From NCBI RefSeq assembly GCF_010725725.1, contig NZ_AP022599.1, forward strand, positions 1,054,001 to 1,118,000: a DNA stretch of 64,000 nucleotides, in the 5' to 3' direction. Source of the DNA: Mycolicibacterium pulveris. GTDB lineage: Bacteria > Actinomycetota > Actinomycetes > Mycobacteriales > Mycobacteriaceae. Made by a program: the position numbers and the translations under genes. The notes beneath the pieces are model-generated. The model saw nothing but the letters and a program-made list of their open reading frames with translations. It was not told the origin of the DNA and did no database searches. Below, piece by piece: positions 33,281 to 42,479 of the stretch; position 1 is the first letter of the stretch; the number at the start of each line of letters is the position of its first letter.

Positions 33281-34000
33281 TCACAGCTGCCGTTCGAGCA
33301 ACACCTCTCCGGAGTCGGCCGAAACCAGTTGCACGGCGGCGATTTCGTCGACCTGCATCGGGGTGTTGGCGCTCGGTAAAGCGGTGGCGCCGGACAGCCC
33401 CAACCAGGTGGCGACCTGCTCGTGGCTGCCGTCGCGGCCGATCACCACCATGCCGAGGTTCTGGGGCGGGGCGTCGCGCTGACCCCAGTCGCCGTAGGTG
33501 CAGGCCATGTCGATGCGGCTGCCCCAGCCGTAACCGGTGACGGTGATGGTGGCGTTGATCGGCGTCTCGGACACCTTGGTCATTTCGAGCTGTTGACCCG
33601 AGGCCTGCGGCGGCGGGGTCTGGGAGCCCAGGCTGTCGGGGCGCAGCACCAGCACGAGCCCGAGTGCCAGCAGCGCGGCGGCCAGCGCGACGGCGGCGGT
33701 GGTCATCCAGCGGGCCCGCCTGCGCCGGGCCGCCACCTTGTCCAGCAGGTTGTCGAGCACCTCGCCACGCAGCGGCGGCGGGTCCGGCCGATCCAGCTCG
33801 ACGATGTCGTCGGCGTCGATCTTGGCCAGCAGCGCGGGAATTCCGCTCAGTTCGGCGACCGCGCCCCGGCACTGTGCGCAGGTCTGCAGGTGTGCCTCGT
33901 ATTCGCGGCGCTCGTCGCTGGACAGCGAGCCCAGCACGTAGGCGGCGTCCCAGGTGACATAGCGGTCGTCATCGCCTCGGGGGGAACCGAATTCGGTCAT
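33281..34000 (-). CDS. rslA: Anti-sigma factor RslA
   Basis: This 239-residue zinc-associated anti-sigma factor binds and holds SigL. The cytoplasmic N-terminus has the ZAS motif AHLQTCAQC (His-x3-Cys-x2-Cys) near residues 36-44. One membrane helix lies near residues 98-120 (TTAAVALAAALLALGLVLVL). An extracytoplasmic domain follows, which may sense the signal. Reduction or oxidation of the Cys pair controls SigL release in M. tuberculosis RslA. Its ATG overlaps the sigL stop (ATGA). Confidence 0.92.
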   Translation of the reverse strand: MTEFGSPRGDDDRYVTWDAAYVLGSLSSDERREYEAHLQTCAQCRGAVAELSGIPALLAKIDADDIVELDRPDPPPLRGEVLDNLLDKVAARRRRARWMTTAAVALAAALLALGLVLVLRPDSLGSQTPPPQASGQQLEMTKVSETPINATITVTGYGWGSRIDMACTYGDWGQRDAPPQNLGMVVIGRDGSHEQVATWLGLSGATALPSANTPMQVDEIAAVQLVSADSGEVLLERQL

Positions 34001-34521
34001 CGCGTCACCCCCATCTCCTGCAGCTTGAGCCGCAGCGCGCGCACGCCGTAGTGCAGCCGCGACTTCACCGTGCCCTCGGCGATCTGCAGATCGGCGGCGA
34101 TCTGTGCGGTGGTCCAGCCCTGGTAATAGGCGCGGCGGATGACCGCCCGATGTTCCTCGGACAGTTCGCGAATGGCCTCACCAAGCAACATCCGGTCCAG
34201 TGCCGTCTCCACCTCGTCGGGGCCAGCGCGGTCCGCGGCTTTCTCCATGTCCGGGGTACCGGATTCGCTGCGGAACCGGGCGCTGCGCCGCTCGTCGATA
34301 ATGAGATTACGCGCCACGGTGAACAACCACGCCCGTGCCGATCGCTCGCTGTCGGCGGTCACCTCGGGATGGCGCCAAGCACGCAATAGCGTTTCCTGCA
34401 CGACATCCTCCGCCCGGGCCGTATCCCCCGTCAGCCGCACGGCATAGCGCCAGATGGCCGCGGCGTGCTCGTCGTAGAGCATCCGCATGACTTTGGCATC
34501 CAGGGCCTCCGGGTCCTCCAA
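33997..34521 (-). CDS. sigL: ECF sigma factor SigL
   Basis: This 174-residue ECF sigma factor has region 2 (LYDEHAAAIWRYAVRLTGDTARAEDVVQETLLRAWRHPE) and region 4 (LSEEHRAVIRRAYYQGWTTAQIAADLQIAEGTVKSRLHYGVRALR). Partner anti-sigma gene rslA overlaps its stop, as in Rv0735-Rv0736. The start is TTG 34521 with an ideal RBS (GGAGG, 6-bp spacer). In M. tuberculosis SigL controls its own operon and lipid/polyketide-type genes, as I recall. A matching promoter lies upstream, and a second lies in front of the ThDP operon. Confidence 0.94.
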   Translation of the reverse strand: MEDPEALDAKVMRMLYDEHAAAIWRYAVRLTGDTARAEDVVQETLLRAWRHPEVTADSERSARAWLFTVARNLIIDERRSARFRSESGTPDMEKAADRAGPDEVETALDRMLLGEAIRELSEEHRAVIRRAYYQGWTTAQIAADLQIAEGTVKSRLHYGVRALRLKLQEMGVTR

Positions 34522-34538
34522 ACTGAACCTCCATCAGT

Positions 34539-34566
34539 GATACGAGGTTGCCGGGCCTCCAGTTCA
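34539..34566 (-). promoter_or_regulatory. Predicted SigL autoregulatory promoter
   Basis: On the minus strand, TGAACT (34566-34561), a 16-base spacer and CGTATC (34544-34539) precede sigL; the -10 ends 17 bp before the TTG start, giving a very short leader that contains only the RBS. The element is identical in both hexamers and in spacing to the one at 33239-33266. Confidence 0.72.
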
Positions 34567-34574
34567 GTATTCGC

Positions 34575-34632
34575 CGAACGTGGGTTACCCGCACGCTCCG
34601 AGCGCTCGCGGCGTGCGGGTAACCCACGTTCG
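34575..34632 (-). terminator. Long perfect palindrome after map (CGAACGTGGGTTACC repeat family)
   Basis: A perfect 22-bp inverted repeat (34575-34596 and 34611-34632) surrounds a 14-nt centre, starting 11 bp beyond the map stop codon and ending 9 bp from the SigL -35. One arm begins CGAACGTGGGTTACC. A second, decayed copy lies at 48886-48944. It probably acts as a U-less terminator and insulates sigL from map. Confidence 0.6.
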
Positions 34633-34643
34633 CGCCAGAAAGG

Positions 34644-35441
34644 CTATTGCGTGAGGATGCGCGGACCGTCTTCGGTGACCGCGACGGTGTGCTCCCAGTG
34701 CGCGGCACGCGAACCGTCGGCGGTGACGACGGTCCACTCGTCCTCGAGCACCACCGTCTTGGTGGTGCCCAGCGTGAGCATGGGCTCGATGGCCAGCACC
34801 GACCCCGGCGCCAGATAGGGCCCACGCCCCGGTGCGCCTTCGTTGGGCAGAAACGGGTCCATGTGCATGTGCCTGCCGATGCCGTGACCGCCGTAGCCGG
34901 CGACGATGCCGAACCTGCGGCCGTGACGCTTTTCGGCGGCGCGCGCGCCGGTCTCGATCGCGTGCGAGACGTCGGTGAGCCGGTTACCCGGCACCATCGC
35001 GGCGATGCCGGCCACCATGGCCTCCTTGGTGGCCTCCGAAAGCGCCTCGTCGACCGGAATCAGCTGCCCGACACCGAACGTGATCGCCGAGTCGCCGTGC
35101 CAGCCGTCCAGGATCGCCCCGCAGTCGATGGACACCAGGTCCCCCGCCGCCAGCGTCTCGTCGGCCGACGGAATGCCATGCACCACACGGTCGTTCACCG
35201 ACGAACAGATGCTGGCCGGAAAGCCCTGGTAGCCGAGGAACGACGGAACCCCGCCGCCGTCGCGGATCACCGACTCGGCGACCTCGTCGAGCTCGAGCGT
35301 GGACACCCCCGGCGCGGCGGCCTGCCGCACGGCCGCGAGCGCCTCGGCCACCAACGCGCCCGCGGCGGCCATCGCGTCGAGTTCACCGGGGGTGCGCCGC
35401 GCGACGACCCGCCGGTTGCGCAGACCGGGTAGCCCGATCAT
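34644..35441 (-). CDS. map: Methionine aminopeptidase type I
   Basis: This 265-residue enzyme removes the initiator Met from new proteins. Metal ligands of the pita-bread fold are visible: Asp in [14 protein letters not shown] (two Asp), His in [13 protein letters not shown], Glu in AIEPMLTLG, and Glu in AHWEHTVAV near the C-terminus. No N-terminal SH3-binding extension is present. It follows adk by 3 bp in the secY-adk-map operon, as in Rv0732-Rv0734. Confidence 0.95.
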   Translation of the reverse strand: MIGLPGLRNRRVVARRTPGELDAMAAAGALVAEALAAVRQAAAPGVSTLELDEVAESVIRDGGGVPSFLGYQGFPASICSSVNDRVVHGIPSADETLAAGDLVSIDCGAILDGWHGDSAITFGVGQLIPVDEALSEATKEAMVAGIAAMVPGNRLTDVSHAIETGARAAEKRHGRRFGIVAGYGGHGIGRHMHMDPFLPNEGAPGRGPYLAPGSVLAIEPMLTLGTTKTVVLEDEWTVVTADGSRAAHWEHTVAVTEDGPRILTQ

Positions 35442-35444
35442 CTG

Positions 35445-35993
35445 CTACTTGCCGAGCGCGTGCAGCGCCCGGGCGAACACCTCGTCGAGCCCGCCGACCG
35501 CGTCAACGGTCTGCAGGTTGTTGTCGCGGTAGTACTCCAGCAGCGGCTGGGTCTCATCGCGATAGACCTGCATCCGGTTGTGGATGATCTCTTCGGTGTC
35601 GTCGGCACGGCCCCGCGCTTTGAGCCGCTTGAACAACTCCTCCTCGGACACGGCGAACTCCAGCACCGCGTCCAGCTTGGTGTTGCGCTGCTTGAGCATC
35701 TCGTCGAGCGCCTTGGCCTGCTCGACCGAGCGCGGATAGCCGTCGAGGATGAAACCGTCGGCCGCGTCGGGCTGGGAGATCCGGTCCTCGACCAGCTTGT
35801 TGGTCAGTTCCGAAGGCACCAGGTCACCGGCGTCGAGGTACCGCTTGGCCTCCACCCCGAGCGGGGTGTTCTCGCCGATGTTCTTGCGGAAAAGGTCCCC
35901 GGTCGAGATCTGCGGGATGCCGAGCTTCTCGGAAAGTTTCTGGGCCTGCGTGCCCTTACCTGCACCAGGTGGCCCGAGTAGCACGACCCTCAC
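35445..35993 (-). CDS. adk: Adenylate kinase
   Basis: This 182-residue kinase interconverts ATP + AMP and 2 ADP. It has the P-loop [11 protein letters not shown], the AMP-site [16 protein letters not shown] and the Arg-rich RGRADDT. Between [11 protein letters not shown] and the next helix there is only a short LID, as in the short mycobacterial Adk (181 residues in M. tuberculosis). The start is GTG 35993, overlapping the secY stop (GTGA). A longer frame through secY exists but has no membrane or kinase character. Confidence 0.96.
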   Translation of the reverse strand: MRVVLLGPPGAGKGTQAQKLSEKLGIPQISTGDLFRKNIGENTPLGVEAKRYLDAGDLVPSELTNKLVEDRISQPDAADGFILDGYPRSVEQAKALDEMLKQRNTKLDAVLEFAVSEEELFKRLKARGRADDTEEIIHNRMQVYRDETQPLLEYYRDNNLQTVDAVGGLDEVFARALHALGK

Positions 35994-37327
35994 TTCAGGA
36001 ACCCTTCGTAGTTGCGTTGCATGAGCTGGCTTTCGATCTGTTTGACCGTATCCAACCCGACACCGATCATGATCAACACCGCAACGCCGCCGAACGGCAG
36101 GTTTTGCACCGGTCCGCTGCCGCCGACCGACAGGAACAGGTTCGGCAGCACGGCGATCCCGCCCAGGTAGATGGAGCCCGGAAGGGTGATCCGGTTGAGC
36201 ACATAGCGCAGGTAGTCGGCGGTCGGCGCGCCCGGCCGGATGCCGGGGATGAAGCCGCCGAACTTCTTCATCTCGTCGGCGCGTTCGTCGGGGTTGAACG
36301 TGATCGACACGTAGAAGTACGTGAAGAACACGATCAGGCCGAAGTAGACCCCGATGTAGACCGGGTCCGACGGGTTGGACAGGTTCTCGGCGACGAACCG
36401 CTGCCACCACCCGGTGCCCGGGTTGGAGCTGCCGCTCTGGATCAGCTGCGTGATCAGCTGCGGAATGTAGATCAGCGACGACGCGAAGATGACCGGGATG
36501 ACGCCGGCCTGGTTGACCTTCAGCGGAAGGTACGTCGAGGTGCCGCCGTACATCCGGCGACCCACCATCCGCTTGGCGTACTGCACCGGGATGCGGCGCT
36601 GGCCCTGCTCGACGAACACCACGCCGACGAGGATGGCCAGCGCGCCGGCGCAGACCAGGGCGAACACCAGGCCGCCGCGGCTCTCCAGGATCATCTGGCC
36701 CTCGCCGGGCATTGCCGAGACGATGCTGGCGAAAATGATCAGCGACATGCCGTTGCCGATGCCGCGCTCGGTGACCAGCTCGCCCATCCACATCAGCAGC
36801 GCCGCGGCCGCCGTCATCACCAGCACGATCACGACGAGGGTGAAGATGTCGATGCCGTCGCTCTGGCCCTGGATGATGTCGAGCGAGCACCCCTGCAGCA
36901 GTCCCCCGTTGGCCGCCAGCGCCACGATGCTGGTGGCCTGCAGGATCGCCAACGCGATGGACAGATAACGCGTGTACTGCGTCATCTTGGTCTGGCCGGC
37001 CTGGCCTTCCTTGCGCAGCTGTTCGAACCGCGGGATCACCACGGTCAGCAGCTGCACGATGATGCTCGCGGTGATGTAGGGCATGATGCCGACCGCGAAC
37101 ACCGACAGCTGCAGCAGCGCGCCGCCGGAGAACAGGTTGATCAGCGAGTAGACCTGACCGGCGTCGCCGCCGCTGACCTCGGCGATGCACTTCTGGATGT
37201 TCGGATAGTTCACCCCGGGCGACGGAATCGAGGCGCCGACCCGGTAGAGGAGGACGATGCCCAGGGTGAAGAGGATCTTTCGCCTGAGGTCGACTGTCCG
37301 CAGCGATGAGATGAAAGCCGAGAGCAC
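35990..37327 (-). CDS. secY: Preprotein translocase subunit SecY
   Basis: This 445-residue membrane protein forms the Sec channel. It begins [38 protein letters not shown], the standard start, and has about ten membrane segments. Family signatures include [30 protein letters not shown] near the C-terminal third. It is the first gene of secY-adk-map. In mycobacteria it is separated from the spc ribosomal operon by the sugar and methyltransferase genes seen here, and therefore needs its own promoter in the 256-bp gap. Confidence 0.97.
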   Translation of the reverse strand: MLSAFISSLRTVDLRRKILFTLGIVLLYRVGASIPSPGVNYPNIQKCIAEVSGGDAGQVYSLINLFSGGALLQLSVFAVGIMPYITASIIVQLLTVVIPRFEQLRKEGQAGQTKMTQYTRYLSIALAILQATSIVALAANGGLLQGCSLDIIQGQSDGIDIFTLVVIVLVMTAAAALLMWMGELVTERGIGNGMSLIIFASIVSAMPGEGQMILESRGGLVFALVCAGALAILVGVVFVEQGQRRIPVQYAKRMVGRRMYGGTSTYLPLKVNQAGVIPVIFASSLIYIPQLITQLIQSGSSNPGTGWWQRFVAENLSNPSDPVYIGVYFGLIVFFTYFYVSITFNPDERADEMKKFGGFIPGIRPGAPTADYLRYVLNRITLPGSIYLGGIAVLPNLFLSVGGSGPVQNLPFGGVAVLIMIGVGLDTVKQIESQLMQRNYEGFLK

Positions 37328-37374
37328 TCTTCCTCCTGCGCAGCCGACCGTGGTGGCCGCGACGTGCGAACTGG

Positions 37375-37389
37375 GCTGGTCGGACCAGC
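37375..37389. promoter_or_regulatory. 15-bp perfect palindrome upstream of secY
   Basis: GCTGGTCGGACCAGC lies 48 bp upstream of the secY start codon in the 256-bp gap shared with the divergent methyltransferase gene. It could be an operator or a leader hairpin; nothing further can be said. No clear -10/-35 pair stands out in the rest of the gap. Confidence 0.3.
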
Positions 37390-37543
37390 GTCATGGTTAA
37401 GTCGTGTGCGGACCTCCGCCGAGCGCGCAGCCTGCGAAGTTACCCGTCAAACAGTCTACGAGAGTAACAGTTGGAATCGCCTCGCCGTGCACCCCAGACT
37501 CACAGCGGCCTCTCAGGTCGGGAACATACCGTGTCAGACATCT

Positions 37544-37564
37544 CGTTACCCCCACTAAGTAACG
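37544..37564. promoter_or_regulatory. CGTTAC/GTAACG dyad upstream of the methyltransferase pair
   Basis: CGTTAC (37544-37549) and GTAACG (37559-37564) are separated by nine bases and end 19 bp before the ATG of the first methyltransferase gene. The spacing fits a dimeric repressor site. The regulator is unknown. Confidence 0.3.
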
Positions 37565-37583
37565 AACGGCTGAGGGGACTCAG

Positions 37584-38510
37584 ATGACGCGGACCGACAA
37601 TGACACCTGGGATCTGGCTTCCAGCGTCGGGGCGACGGCCACGATGGTCGCCGCCGCCCGAGCGCTGGCCAGCAGCGCTGACCAGCCGCTGATCGACGAT
37701 CCGTTCGCCGATCCGTTGGTGCGGGCGGTCGGTGTGGACTTCTTCACCCGCCTGGTCACCGGGGAGCTGCGGCCCGAGGATCTCGATGACAGCGAGACGG
37801 CCGGAATGCAGCGGATGGCCGACAACATGGCGGTGCGGACCAGGTTCTTCGACGACTTCTTTCGGGACTCGGCGGCCGACGGCGTCCGGCAGGCGGTGAT
37901 CCTGGCCTCCGGGCTGGACGCGCGGGCCTACCGGTTGGACTGGCCCGCCGGCGTCGTCGTCTATGAGATCGACCAACCCGCCGTCATCGACTTCAAGACC
38001 ACGACGCTGGCCGACTTGGGTGCCGCACCGACCGCCGAGCGTCGCACGGTTGCCGTCGACCTGCGCCATGACTGGCCGTCGGCGCTGATCGGCGCGGGCT
38101 TCGACCCCACCCGACCGTCGGCGTGGAGCGCGGAGGGCCTGCTGGGCTATCTGCCGCCCGACGCCCAGGACCGGCTGCTCGACACGATCACAGAGTTGAG
38201 CGCCCCTGGCAGCTGGATCGCGGTGGAGAGCGTGCCCCACGTCGATCCGGACCGCCATGACAAGGCGGTCGAGCGGATGCGCACGGCGTCGCAACGCTGG
38301 CAGCAGCACGGTTTCGACCTGGACTTCGCCGAGCTGGTGTACCTCGGTGACCGCAACGAGGCCGCCGCCTACCTACAGGAGCGCGGATGGCGGCTGACCC
38401 GCCGGAGCGTCAGGGACCTGCTGGTCGCCAACGGGTTGCCGCCGTTGGACGACGAGGACGCCGCCGACTTCGGTGAGCTGCAGTACGTCAGCGGGAGGCT
38501 GTCCGCATGA
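37584..38510 (+). CDS. S-adenosylmethionine-dependent methyltransferase (TIGR00027 family)
   Basis: This 308-residue protein belongs to the large mycobacterial family of putative SAM O-methyltransferases (Leu carboxyl methyltransferase fold). Family marks are [45 protein letters not shown] (SAM site), [17 protein letters not shown] and [30 protein letters not shown]. Substrates are unknown for most of the family. It overlaps the next, homologous gene by 4 bp. A homologue, Rv0731c, occupies the same place beside secY. Confidence 0.9.
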   Translation: MTRTDNDTWDLASSVGATATMVAAARALASSADQPLIDDPFADPLVRAVGVDFFTRLVTGELRPEDLDDSETAGMQRMADNMAVRTRFFDDFFRDSAADGVRQAVILASGLDARAYRLDWPAGVVVYEIDQPAVIDFKTTTLADLGAAPTAERRTVAVDLRHDWPSALIGAGFDPTRPSAWSAEGLLGYLPPDAQDRLLDTITELSAPGSWIAVESVPHVDPDRHDKAVERMRTASQRWQQHGFDLDFAELVYLGDRNEAAAYLQERGWRLTRRSVRDLLVANGLPPLDDEDAADFGELQYVSGRLSA

Positions 38511-39406
38511 GCCGCACCGACAACGACACCTGGGACCTGGCGTCGAGCGTGGGCGCGACCGCGACGATGGTGGCCGCCCAGCGTGTGCTGGCCCACCGGG
38601 AGGGGCTGATCGACGACCCGTTCGCCGAGCCGTTGGTGCGCGCGGTGGGGCTGGACTTCTTCACCCAGGCGCTCGACGGCTCGATCGATTTGGAGGCCGT
38701 CGATCCCGAGTTCAACGTGCGCAGGGCCGCCGAGGGAATGGCGGTGCGCACCCGCCACTTCGACAGGTTGTTCACCGACGCCGCAGCGGCGGGTGTGCGC
38801 CAGGCCGTGATCCTGGCGGCGGGGCTGGACGCGCGGGCCTACCGGCTGGGCTGGCCCGCCGGGACGACGGTGTTCGAGGTCGACCAGCCCGACGTCATCG
38901 CGTTCAAGACCTCGACGCTGGCCGAGCTGGACGCGCAGCCGACGGCCGACCGGCGCACCGTCGCGATCGACCTTCGTGAGGATTGGCCGAAAGCGCTGTG
39001 CAACAACGGGTTCGACCCGTCTCGCCCGACGGCATGGATCGCCGAGGGGCTGCTCATCTATCTGCCGCCCGAGGCGCAGGACCTGCTGTTCGACCGGATC
39101 ACCGAGTTGTCGGCGCCCGGCAGCAGGGTGGCCACCGAGCACATCCCCGACATCACGATGTTCTCCGACGAGCGCTCGCAGCGCATCGCCGACCGGATGA
39201 AGAAGTACGGCTCGTCGATCGAGATGGGTGAGCTGATCTATCACGGCGAGCGCAACGACGTCATCGAATACCTGGCCGGGCACGGCTGGACGGTGTCGGC
39301 GCAATCGATGCGAGAAGCCTACGCCGCCAACGGGTTCACCTTCCCCGAGGAGGAGACCATCGGGATGTTCGCCGACATGAGCTACGTCGCCGGGGTCAAG
39401 GGCTGA
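38507..39406 (+). CDS. S-adenosylmethionine-dependent methyltransferase (TIGR00027 family), second copy
   Basis: This 299-residue paralogue of the preceding gene starts [25 protein letters not shown] and repeats the same motifs ([56 protein letters not shown]). The pair arose by tandem duplication and is coupled through an ATGA overlap. The C-terminal region differs more ([23 protein letters not shown]), so the substrates may differ. The 3' end overlaps the convergent xylB gene by 11 bp. Confidence 0.9.
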   Translation: MSRTDNDTWDLASSVGATATMVAAQRVLAHREGLIDDPFAEPLVRAVGLDFFTQALDGSIDLEAVDPEFNVRRAAEGMAVRTRHFDRLFTDAAAAGVRQAVILAAGLDARAYRLGWPAGTTVFEVDQPDVIAFKTSTLAELDAQPTADRRTVAIDLREDWPKALCNNGFDPSRPTAWIAEGLLIYLPPEAQDLLFDRITELSAPGSRVATEHIPDITMFSDERSQRIADRMKKYGSSIEMGELIYHGERNDVIEYLAGHGWTVSAQSMREAYAANGFTFPEEETIGMFADMSYVAGVKG

Positions 39407-40742
39407 GTTCTCTTCGGCGCTCGGCGAGTTCGAGGAACCTGCCGTAACGCTCCTGCGTCGGCGCCGACCAGCGCGGGTCGGGGTCGACGACGCGTTCGGT
39501 GCGCGCCCAGCGGGCCGCGTCGGAGGTCGACGATTCCAGCCCGGCGGCCATCCGCCCGAGGAACGCCGCCCCCAACGCGGCGCCTTCGGGGATGGCCGAG
39601 ACGTGCACGGGCAGCCCGGTCGCGTCGGCGATGGCCTGCATCCAGGGAGCGACGCGGGTGCCGCCGCCGGTCGCGACGATGCGCGCCGCCGCTGCGCCGC
39701 TGCGCTCGACGAGTTGGCGCACGACGAACCCCGAGGCCTCGTAGGCGGCCCGGCGCACCGCGGCGCCGTCGTGGGTGAGGTCCAGACCGTCAAGCGCGGC
39801 GCGGCGATCCGGGTCGTGGTACGGGACGCGCTCACCGCGAACGTAGGGCGCCCACACCGGTATCCGTCGCGCGTCGACGGCGGTGTCGGCGGCGGCGGGG
39901 GCCAGGAGGCGATCCGCCCAGCTCAGAAACAGCCCGCCGGCGTTGCTGGGCCCGCCGATCTGGTAGCGGCCCGGCGCGCTGTGCGGCAACGTCCACAGCC
40001 CGGGCACCTCGCGGTACTCGCCGATCGTCGCCCATACGATCAGCGTCGTGCCGCACAGCACCAGCACGTCGCCGTCGCGGTCGGCGCCGGAGACCATCTG
40101 CTCGCACACCGCATCCACCGCGCCGGCGCCCAGCACCGCGTCGCCGTCGCGCACCCGACCGACCGGTGTCCCCGTCGGCGCGACACCCGGCAGCTGTGCG
40201 GGCGTGACTTCACAAGCGGCACAGATGTTTTCGTTCCAGCTGTCGCGGTCATACAGCGGGTAGGTGGTTCCCGCGGTGGCGGTGTCGACGGTCGCCTCCC
40301 CCGCCAACGCGTGGTTGGCCACCGCGGCGGCGGGCCAGTAGCCGTGCGCGTCGGGTGCCTGCCGCGCGGTCCAGCGCAGGAACTCCACGGCCTCGCCGGT
40401 GAGGAACCTGGTGTCGGCGCCGGTTTCGGAGCGGCCGCGGCTGTCGCCGTAGAGCAGGCCCGGGGTGAGCGGACGACCCTCGGCGTCGACGGCGGTCAGC
40501 GACGGCACCATGGCCGTGACCGTCACCGCCGCCGCGTCCGGCCTGTCGAGCTCGGCCAGCGCGCGCAGCGGGCCCTGCCGCCACGCTTCGTCGGCGTCGT
40601 GCTCGAGCCGGCCCGGGGCGGGCACCCGCAGCCGATGCGGGATCCGTGTCCTGGCCACCACCCGGCCGTCGGCGTCGGCGGCCACGGCTTTGACCGCGGT
40701 GGTGCCGATGTCCACGCCGATTGTGAGCTCTTTGGCTGACAC
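39396..40742 (-). CDS. xylB: FGGY-family carbohydrate kinase (XylB-like)
   Basis: This 448-residue sugar kinase has the FGGY N-terminal ATPase motif TIGVDIGTTAVKAVAAD, the substrate segment GLLYGDSRGRSETGADTRFL, and the C-terminal ATP-binding VATGGGTRVAPWMQAIADATGLPV with EGAALGAAFLG. I chose GTG 40742; the length then equals that recalled for Rv0729. It is divergent from a dehydrogenase gene and an aldolase gene with only 30 bp between, so the three are likely co-regulated in the breakdown of a sugar or sugar acid. The exact substrate is unknown, and the name XylB should not be read as proof of xylulose. Confidence 0.88.
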   Translation of the reverse strand: MSAKELTIGVDIGTTAVKAVAADADGRVVARTRIPHRLRVPAPGRLEHDADEAWRQGPLRALAELDRPDAAAVTVTAMVPSLTAVDAEGRPLTPGLLYGDSRGRSETGADTRFLTGEAVEFLRWTARQAPDAHGYWPAAAVANHALAGEATVDTATAGTTYPLYDRDSWNENICAACEVTPAQLPGVAPTGTPVGRVRDGDAVLGAGAVDAVCEQMVSGADRDGDVLVLCGTTLIVWATIGEYREVPGLWTLPHSAPGRYQIGGPSNAGGLFLSWADRLLAPAAADTAVDARRIPVWAPYVRGERVPYHDPDRRAALDGLDLTHDGAAVRRAAYEASGFVVRQLVERSGAAAARIVATGGGTRVAPWMQAIADATGLPVHVSAIPEGAALGAAFLGRMAAGLESSTSDAARWARTERVVDPDPRWSAPTQERYGRFLELAERRRELSP

Positions 40743-40772
40743 GCCGGTCACCGTACGCCACCATGGGCAATC

Positions 40773-41750
40773 GTGACCCGACTTCGTGCGCTGGTGACCG
40801 CACCGCTTCGCGGCCCGGGATTCGACAAGCTCGGCCGGCTGGTCGACGTGGTGTATGACCCGTGGATCGAGCTGCGTCCGCTGCGGATCTACACCGCTGA
40901 GCAACTCGCCGAGCAGGCCGCGGCCGAGCGCGCCGATGTGCTTGTGGTGGAGGGTGATTCGGTGGCCGGGCCGGTGTTCGACCTGCCGCTGCGGGCGGTG
41001 GCGTCCACCCGCGGCGACCCGAACAACGTCGACGTCGACGCTGCCACCGCGGCGCGAATCCCGGTGCTGCACACCCCGGCCCGCAACGCCGACGCGGTGG
41101 CCGAGATGGCGGTGGCGTTGCTTTTCGCGGTGACGCGTCATGTGCTCACCGCGGACGCCGACGTCCGCGCCGGCGAGGTGTTCCGCGACGGCACCATCCC
41201 CTATCAGCGCTTCCGTGCGTGGGAGATCGCCGGGTTGACGGCTGGGCTGGTCGGGCTGGGCGCGGTGGCGCGCGCCCTGCGCTGGCGGCTGGAGGGGCTC
41301 GGGATGAACGTGATCGCGTACGACCCCTACCACGACGAGGCCCGTCACAGCCTCGACGAGCTGCTGGCCGAGGCCGACGTCGTGTCACTGCATGCGCCCG
41401 TCACCGACGAGACGGTCGGCATGATCGGTGCCGAGCAGTTCGCGGCGATGCGCGACGGCGTGGTGTTCCTCAACACCGCGCGTGCCCAGCTGCACGACAC
41501 CGACGCGCTGGTCGACGCGCTGCGCCGCGGCAAGGTCGCCGCGGCGGGCCTGGACCACTTCGTCGGCGAATGGCTGCCGCCCGATCACCCGCTGACCACG
41601 ATGGCCAACGTCGTGCTCACCCCCCATATCGGCGGTGCGACGTGGAACACTGAGGCGCGACAGGCGCAGATGGTCGCCGACGACCTCGACGCGCTGCTGT
41701 CGGGGCGTCGACCCGCACATATCGTCAACCCGGAGGTGCTCAGCCCATGA
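40773..41750 (+). CDS. serA2: D-2-hydroxyacid dehydrogenase (SerA2-like)
   Basis: This 325-residue NAD-dependent dehydrogenase has the Rossmann motif VGLGAVARALRWRLEGLGMNVIAYDPY, the substrate Arg in STRGDPNNVD, and the catalytic His in VVLTPHIGGATWNTEAR. It lacks the ACT domain of true phosphoglycerate dehydrogenase, so it is probably not for serine synthesis. It starts with GTG. Its stop overlaps the aldolase start (ATGA). Together with the FGGY kinase it fits oxidation of a sugar acid before phosphorylation and aldol cleavage, as in tetronate-type pathways; this is inferred. Confidence 0.87.
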   Translation: MTRLRALVTAPLRGPGFDKLGRLVDVVYDPWIELRPLRIYTAEQLAEQAAAERADVLVVEGDSVAGPVFDLPLRAVASTRGDPNNVDVDAATAARIPVLHTPARNADAVAEMAVALLFAVTRHVLTADADVRAGEVFRDGTIPYQRFRAWEIAGLTAGLVGLGAVARALRWRLEGLGMNVIAYDPYHDEARHSLDELLAEADVVSLHAPVTDETVGMIGAEQFAAMRDGVVFLNTARAQLHDTDALVDALRRGKVAAAGLDHFVGEWLPPDHPLTTMANVVLTPHIGGATWNTEARQAQMVADDLDALLSGRRPAHIVNPEVLSP

Positions 41751-42400
41751 GGTTCGTGGACAACCCCGAGGACGCGGTGCTCGCTGCGGCCAAGGACATG
41801 CTGCGGCGCGGGCTGGTCGAGGGCACCGCGGGCAACATCTCGGCCCGGCGTGCGGACGCGAACTTGGTCATCACCCCGTCGTCGGTGGACTACCGCGATA
41901 TGACGCGCGACGACCTCGTGGTGGTCGATGCCGACGGAAACGTGGTGGCGGCCAAGGACGGTCGAGCGCCGTCGTCGGAGATGGCGTTGCATCTGGCGTG
42001 CTACCGCGCGTTCGACGACATCGGCAGCGTGATCCACAGCCATCCCGTGTGGGCGACGATGTTCGCCGTTGCGCGCCAGTCGATTCCGGCATGTGTCGAC
42101 GAGTTCGCGGTGTACTGCGGCGGCGACATCCGCTGCGCGGACTACGCGGCGTCAGGCACTCCCGACGTCGGCCACAATGCCGTGAAGGCGCTGGAGGGGC
42201 GCGCGGCCGCGCTGATCGCCAACCACGGCCTGGTCGCGGTCGCCGGGCGCCCGGACAAGGCGCTGCACGTCACCGCGCTGGTGGAGCGTACCGCCCAGAT
42301 CACCTGGGGTGCCCGAGCTTTGGGTGGGCCGGTGCCGATACCCGAGGAGGTCAACCGCAACTTCGCGGCGGTGTACGGGTATCTGCGCCAGCAGGGGTAA
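41747..42400 (+). CDS. fucA: Class II aldolase/adducin-family protein (FucA-like)
   Basis: This 217-residue zinc aldolase-like protein has EGTAGNISAR (phosphate-binding loop), PSSEMALHLACYR with the catalytic Glu, the metal histidines in VIHSHPVWATMFA, and a third His in LIANHGLVAVAGRPDKALHVT. It cleaves sugar phosphates or decarboxylates related acids. It is coupled to serA2 and faces sppA. The same gene trio occurs as Rv0727c-Rv0729. Substrate not known; the symbol follows the M. tuberculosis name. Confidence 0.88.
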   Translation: MRFVDNPEDAVLAAAKDMLRRGLVEGTAGNISARRADANLVITPSSVDYRDMTRDDLVVVDADGNVVAAKDGRAPSSEMALHLACYRAFDDIGSVIHSHPVWATMFAVARQSIPACVDEFAVYCGGDIRCADYAASGTPDVGHNAVKALEGRAAALIANHGLVAVAGRPDKALHVTALVERTAQITWGARALGGPVPIPEEVNRNFAAVYGYLRQQG

Positions 42401-42425
42401 GCACTTCCCCGAGGTCGACGAAATG

Positions 42426-42479
42426 GCGAGATCTACTCGCACTTTTGCGCCCGCTTGTCCCTTTGGGCGTAATCAAAAG
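42426..42479. terminator. Hairpins between fucA and sppA (convergent)
   Basis: GCGAG-ATCTA-CTCGC (42426-42440) is followed by a stem CTTTTGCGCCC (42442-42452) paired with GGGCG, four unpaired bases and CAAAAG (42465-42479). The second structure reaches into the last codons of sppA. They lie between two converging genes and probably stop transcription from both sides. Confidence 0.45.

Noticed and set aside
31632..33482. 616-codon open frame on the plus strand opposite the ThDP gene
   Set aside because: The minus-strand product has the ThDP motif and cofactor Glu; the plus frame has no motif and low-complexity Arg/Gly/His content.
35969..37309. 446-codon open frame on the plus strand opposite secY
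   Set aside because: It is antisense to an unmistakable SecY; its composition (Asp, His, Arg, Gln rich) is that of a shadow frame in GC-rich DNA.
35445..37394. Apparent 649-residue protein ending in adenylate kinase
   Set aside because: Only the last 182 residues are Adk; the rest is a frame shadow of secY, and a GTG overlapping the secY stop is the natural start.
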